25,116 nt of DNA from Christensenella sp. UBA7588 (lineage in GTDB: Bacteria > Bacillota > Clostridia > Christensenellales > CAG-917). The DNA is taken from the NCBI GenBank assembly GCA_002478945.1, contig DLKM01000019.1, positions 1-25,116 of the forward strand, read 5' to 3'. The notes below the pieces were generated by a model that was not told where the DNA came from, made no database searches, and saw nothing but the letters and a program-made list of their open reading frames with translations. The stretch's first letter is position 1, and the number at the start of each line of letters is the position of its first letter. Shown here piece after piece: positions 22,412 to 25,116 of the stretch. Made by a program: the position numbers and the translations under genes.

Positions 22412-24295
22412 TTACTTTTTCTCGATTGCTTTAAGTCTGCACGAGGAGATACACATTCCGCACTTGATGCACTTTTCCGCGTCGATTTCTCTGGACGGAA
22501 GTTTGTGATTAGGCGCAATGTAGTTGGTGGAATGAATCGCGTTCGTCGGGCAGTTTCTCTCGCAGAGTCCGCATCCTACGCACTTGTCTGCGATAATCGA
22601 GTAATTCATCAAACTCTTGCAGACCGCTGCGGGGCATTTCTTGTCGACGATGTGTGCGATGTATTCGTCTCTGAAGTGCGCGAGAGTGGAAAGAATCGGG
22701 TTCGGAGCCGTTTGTCCGAGCGCGCAGAGAGAGTTGGTTTTGATATTGTTTGCGAGGTCGATGAGCTTGTCGAGGTCCTCCATAGTGGCTTTACCTTTGG
22801 TAATCTTGGTAAGCAACTCGAGCATTCTCTTGGTGCCGATACGGCAAGGAGAACATTTTCCGCAAGATTCGTCGCAGATAAATTCCATATAGAATTTTGC
22901 AACGTCAACCATACAGTTGTCCTCGTCCATAACGATTGCGCCGCCCGAACCCATCATAGAGCCTTTTGCGACGAGATTGTCAAAGTCGATGAGAGCGTCG
23001 AGGTCGTCCGCCGTGAGGCATCCGCCCGAGGGACCGCCCGTTTGAATGGCTTTGAACTTTTTACCGTTAGGAATACCGCCGCCGATGTCGTAAATGAGTT
23101 CACGCAAAGTGGTACCCATCGGAACTTCGACCAAGCCTACGTTGTTGACCTTGCCGCCGAGAGCAAAGACTTTTGTGCCTTTGGATTTTTCGGTGCCGTA
23201 TTGCGTGAATTTGTCCACGCCTTCTCTCATTATGTACGGTACGCAAGCAAGGGTTTCGACGTTGTTGACGATTGTCGGAGATTGCCACAAACCTTTGACC
23301 GCAGGGAACGGCGGACGAGGACGAGGCATACCTCTTTGACCTTCGATAGAGTTGAGCAAAGCGGTTTCTTCTCCGCAAACGAACGCGCCTGCGCCGAGAC
23401 GGATATGTACGCGGAAGGAGAAATCGGTGCCGAGGATATTGTCGCCGAGCAAGCCCATTTCTTCAGCCTGACGAATTGCGATACGCAATCTGTTGACTGC
23501 GATAGGATACTCTGCGCGGACGTAGAAATAACCGTTTTGCGCGCCGATTGCATAGCCTGCAATCATCATACCTTCGATGACGGCAAGCGGGTTGCCTTCG
23601 AGTATGGAACGGTCCATAAACGCACCCGGGTCGCCTTCGTCGCCGTTGCAAACGACGTATTTCTCGCCGTCGGGTTGAGCGTATGCAAATTGCCACTTTC
23701 TGCCCGTGGGGAATCCGCCGCCGCCGCGACCTCTCAAACCGGAAGCCAAAATGTCGTTGATGACCGCTTGTCTGTCCATTTGGAGTGCACGCGCAAGTCC
23801 CTTGAACGCGCCTGCGCCGAGAGCTTCCTCAATCTTTTCGGGATTGATGCTTCCGCAACCGTGCAAAGCGATACGGACTTGTTTTTTGTAGAAAGTGATG
23901 TCGTCTTGTTTGGAAACTTTCTCTTTCGTAATAGGGTCGACGTAAAGAAGTCTGCCAACGACCTCTCCGTTTTCAATATCTTTTTCGACGATTTCTTTTA
24001 CGTCGTCGATTTTGACCATTCTGTAAAGGGTATCTTCGGGATAAATCTTGACGAAAGGACCTTGAGAGCAGAAACCGAAGCAACCTACTTGGTTGACGGT
24101 AACCTTGTCTTGCAAACCTCTTTCGTTAATGAGTTTTACAAATTCTTCTCTGATTTCGTCGGAGTGGGACGAAAGGCATCCCGTGCCGCCGCACAAAACG
24201 ACGTGGCGTTTGCCGTCGTGTCCCGTAAATTTTGCGTCCATACATTCGGAGCAATCGCGACAAGTTCTTTCAAGTTCTTCAAAAGTTCTAATCAT
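22412..24295 (-). CDS. hydB: NADH-binding hydrogenase subunit (HydB/HndC, NuoF-like)
   Basis: About 627 residues. An N-terminal thioredoxin-like [2Fe-2S] domain (CGGTGC, then GCFGFCSQGP) is followed by the NuoF core with FMN/NADH loop GRGGGGFPTGRKW, an SLBB domain, the ESCGKCSPCRIGTKRM cluster site with a late Cys in NSLCALGQTAPNP, and a C-terminal pair of [4Fe-4S] motifs (CVGCGLCERNCP, CIKCGMCISSC). This order is that of HydB of trimeric bifurcating hydrogenases and links NAD(H) to the hydrogenase. Start: the ATG at 24304 overlaps the hydC stop but has GGAGG only one base ahead, so the ATG at 24295, with ten-base spacing, is preferred. Confidence 0.95.
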   Translation of the reverse strand: MIRTFEELERTCRDCSECMDAKFTGHDGKRHVVLCGGTGCLSSHSDEIREEFVKLINERGLQDKVTVNQVGCFGFCSQGPFVKIYPEDTLYRMVKIDDVKEIVEKDIENGEVVGRLLYVDPITKEKVSKQDDITFYKKQVRIALHGCGSINPEKIEEALGAGAFKGLARALQMDRQAVINDILASGLRGRGGGGFPTGRKWQFAYAQPDGEKYVVCNGDEGDPGAFMDRSILEGNPLAVIEGMMIAGYAIGAQNGYFYVRAEYPIAVNRLRIAIRQAEEMGLLGDNILGTDFSFRVHIRLGAGAFVCGEETALLNSIEGQRGMPRPRPPFPAVKGLWQSPTIVNNVETLACVPYIMREGVDKFTQYGTEKSKGTKVFALGGKVNNVGLVEVPMGTTLRELIYDIGGGIPNGKKFKAIQTGGPSGGCLTADDLDALIDFDNLVAKGSMMGSGGAIVMDEDNCMVDVAKFYMEFICDESCGKCSPCRIGTKRMLELLTKITKGKATMEDLDKLIDLANNIKTNSLCALGQTAPNPILSTLAHFRDEYIAHIVDKKCPAAVCKSLMNYSIIADKCVGCGLCERNCPTNAIHSTNYIAPNHKLPSREIDAEKCIKCGMCISSCRLKAIEKK

Positions 24296-24300
24296 AACGC

Positions 24301-24783
24301 TCATTCCTCCCTCGACTTATAATCGTCAACTATACCGGGAACGGCGTTGACGGAAACTTTCGGATAAACCTGTCCGTTGATGGATACCGCAGGGGCAATA
24401 CCGCAAGCACCGATGCAGCGCAATGCGTCAATCGTAAACAATCCGTCTTGAGTAGTCTCGCCGGGTTTGATTCCCAACACTTCGGAAAACTTATCGATAA
24501 CCTGTTGCGCACCCTTGACGTAGCAAGCAGTGCCGAGACAACAGCCGATAACGTATTTTCCCTTCGGTGCCAAAGAGAAAAATGAATAGAAAGTTACGAC
24601 GCCGTAAATTTCTGCAACCGAAATCCCCGTTCTTTCAGATACGATTTCTTGCACTTCGATAGGAATATATCCGTATTCCTTTTGAATGTCGCTCAAAATC
24701 ATCATAAGCGGAGTTTTTTCGTCGATGTATCTGTCGCAAATCATATTGATTTGAGCGACAGCCGCCTCGCTTAAATGAGCCAT
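24301..24783 (-). CDS. hydC: Hydrogenase [2Fe-2S] subunit (HydC/HndA, NuoE-like)
   Basis: A 160-residue NuoE-type thioredoxin-fold protein. The N-terminal helical part (MMILSDIQKEYGYIPIEVQE, then VAEIYGVVTFYSFF) precedes the [2Fe-2S] ligands CCLGTACYVKGA and LRCIGACGIAP. It pairs with HydB in the trimer. AAAAGGAGGGG lies upstream of the ATG at 24783. It is the first gene of hydCBA, and all three are coupled or nearly so. The assembly genes hydE, hydF and hydG are not in the window. Confidence 0.94.
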   Translation of the reverse strand: MAHLSEAAVAQINMICDRYIDEKTPLMMILSDIQKEYGYIPIEVQEIVSERTGISVAEIYGVVTFYSFFSLAPKGKYVIGCCLGTACYVKGAQQVIDKFSEVLGIKPGETTQDGLFTIDALRCIGACGIAPAVSINGQVYPKVSVNAVPGIVDDYKSREE

Positions 24784-24824
24784 AATCAGCCCCTCCTTTT
24801 GTTGAATAATTAATAACCAAAACT

Positions 24825-24853
24825 ATATTAACATATATTATCAAAAGTCGCAA
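24825..24853 (-). promoter_or_regulatory. Possible promoter of hydCBA
   Basis: On the minus strand TTGCGA (24853-24848) and TAATAT (24830-24825) are 17 bases apart, 42 bases before the ATG. Both match consensus at only four of six bases in an AT-rich stretch. Confidence 0.35.
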
Positions 24854-24947
24854 GCATAAATTTTTGTGCGGAAAAGTTTATCGATATTTGATAATGATTT
24901 ATCGGGAAAAATAAAGTTATTAACGAACATCCTATTAAGAAACGGAA

Positions 24948-25116
24948 CTCGAGCCGCAAGGCGGCGAGCCTTTGAGCGCCGAACTTGCGTCACACACAAG
25001 GCGTTTAGCCATAATTGTCACTTGTGTCAATTATTTGCTTTTTGCCTTGGTGTTCCTCTTTCCCTTCACACAAAAGACTGCGCATTCATCTTTACATCAA
25101 ACGTCAATTCGCTTGT
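24948..25116. other. Non-coding right edge rich in inverted repeats
   Basis: No gene is seen from 24784 to the window end. Beyond the hydC promoter there are stems CTCG-AG-CCGC/GCGG-CGAG (24948-24968), ACACAAG/CTTGTGT (24994-25000/25021-25027) and ATAATTG/CAATTAT (25011-25017/25028-25034). The first resembles in layout the stem at 14021-14041, and both follow similar flanks (GGACTCG, GGAACTCG). It may be part of a second repetitive element or a structured RNA cut by the window edge. Confidence 0.35.

Noticed and set aside
20669..24322. Long plus-strand open frame (1217 codons) opposite hydA and hydB
   Set aside because: It is the antisense shadow of two well-recognised hydrogenase genes. Its translation shows no family pattern, and strong codon bias readily leaves such frames open.
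1..25116. CRISPR array, rRNA genes or toxin-antitoxin pair
   Set aside because: I looked for regularly spaced direct repeats, rRNA signature stretches and small overlapping gene pairs and saw none that hold up.

Overview
The window looks like a chromosomal piece of a strictly anaerobic, gut-type Clostridia relative (Firmicutes). The basis is a trimeric NAD-linked [FeFe] hydrogenase, AGGAGG-type ribosome binding sites, TTGACA/TATAAT promoters, many rho-independent terminators, lipoproteins with a lipobox, and a lysine riboswitch. No sequence search was possible, so family names rest on recognised motifs.

Left part (1-9300). A cut-off, frameshifted serine recombinase marks the trace of a mobile element. 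It is followed by a minus-strand island of eight genes in two transcription units. The upstream unit (9142 to 5256) encodes two ATC-hydrolase-like proteins, two alpha/beta hydrolases and an LCM-type methyltransferase, with short gaps or ATGA overlaps. The downstream unit (5077 to 1103) encodes two half-transporters (each membrane domain plus ATPase) and a short DtxR-type regulator. Both promoter regions carry the same palindrome, GTTAG-N6-CTAAC, which has the half-site spacing of the classical DtxR/IdeR iron box. The regulator also has Met and Cys at the positions that set iron preference in DtxR. I infer one metal-responsive regulon, possibly for uptake and breakdown of a thiazoline-containing metallophore. 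This is the best candidate for an undescribed system here. The first gene of the upstream unit is interrupted by an in-frame TAG.

Middle (9300-15200). A small DUF11-like protein gene has a possible second small reading frame after it. It faces a large beta-helix (pectate-lyase-like) protein with a WxL-like C-terminus. Then come an aminopeptidase P, a roughly 350-base non-coding stretch packed with hairpins and degenerate copies of a tRNA 3' end, tRNA-Val(CAC), ribosomal protein S21 and a small two-helix membrane protein.

Right part (15200-25116). A lysine riboswitch with its terminator precedes a fused substrate-binding/permease protein and its ATPase, so this ABC importer is predicted to carry lysine. 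Two lipoproteins follow, an esterase and a GH16 glucanase, probably for extracellular polysaccharide use. A 125-base palindromic element directly abuts the stop codon of hydA. The hydC-hydB-hydA operon encodes a hydrogenase predicted to use NAD(H), probably with ferredoxin, in H2 metabolism. The last 170 bases are non-coding and rich in inverted repeats.
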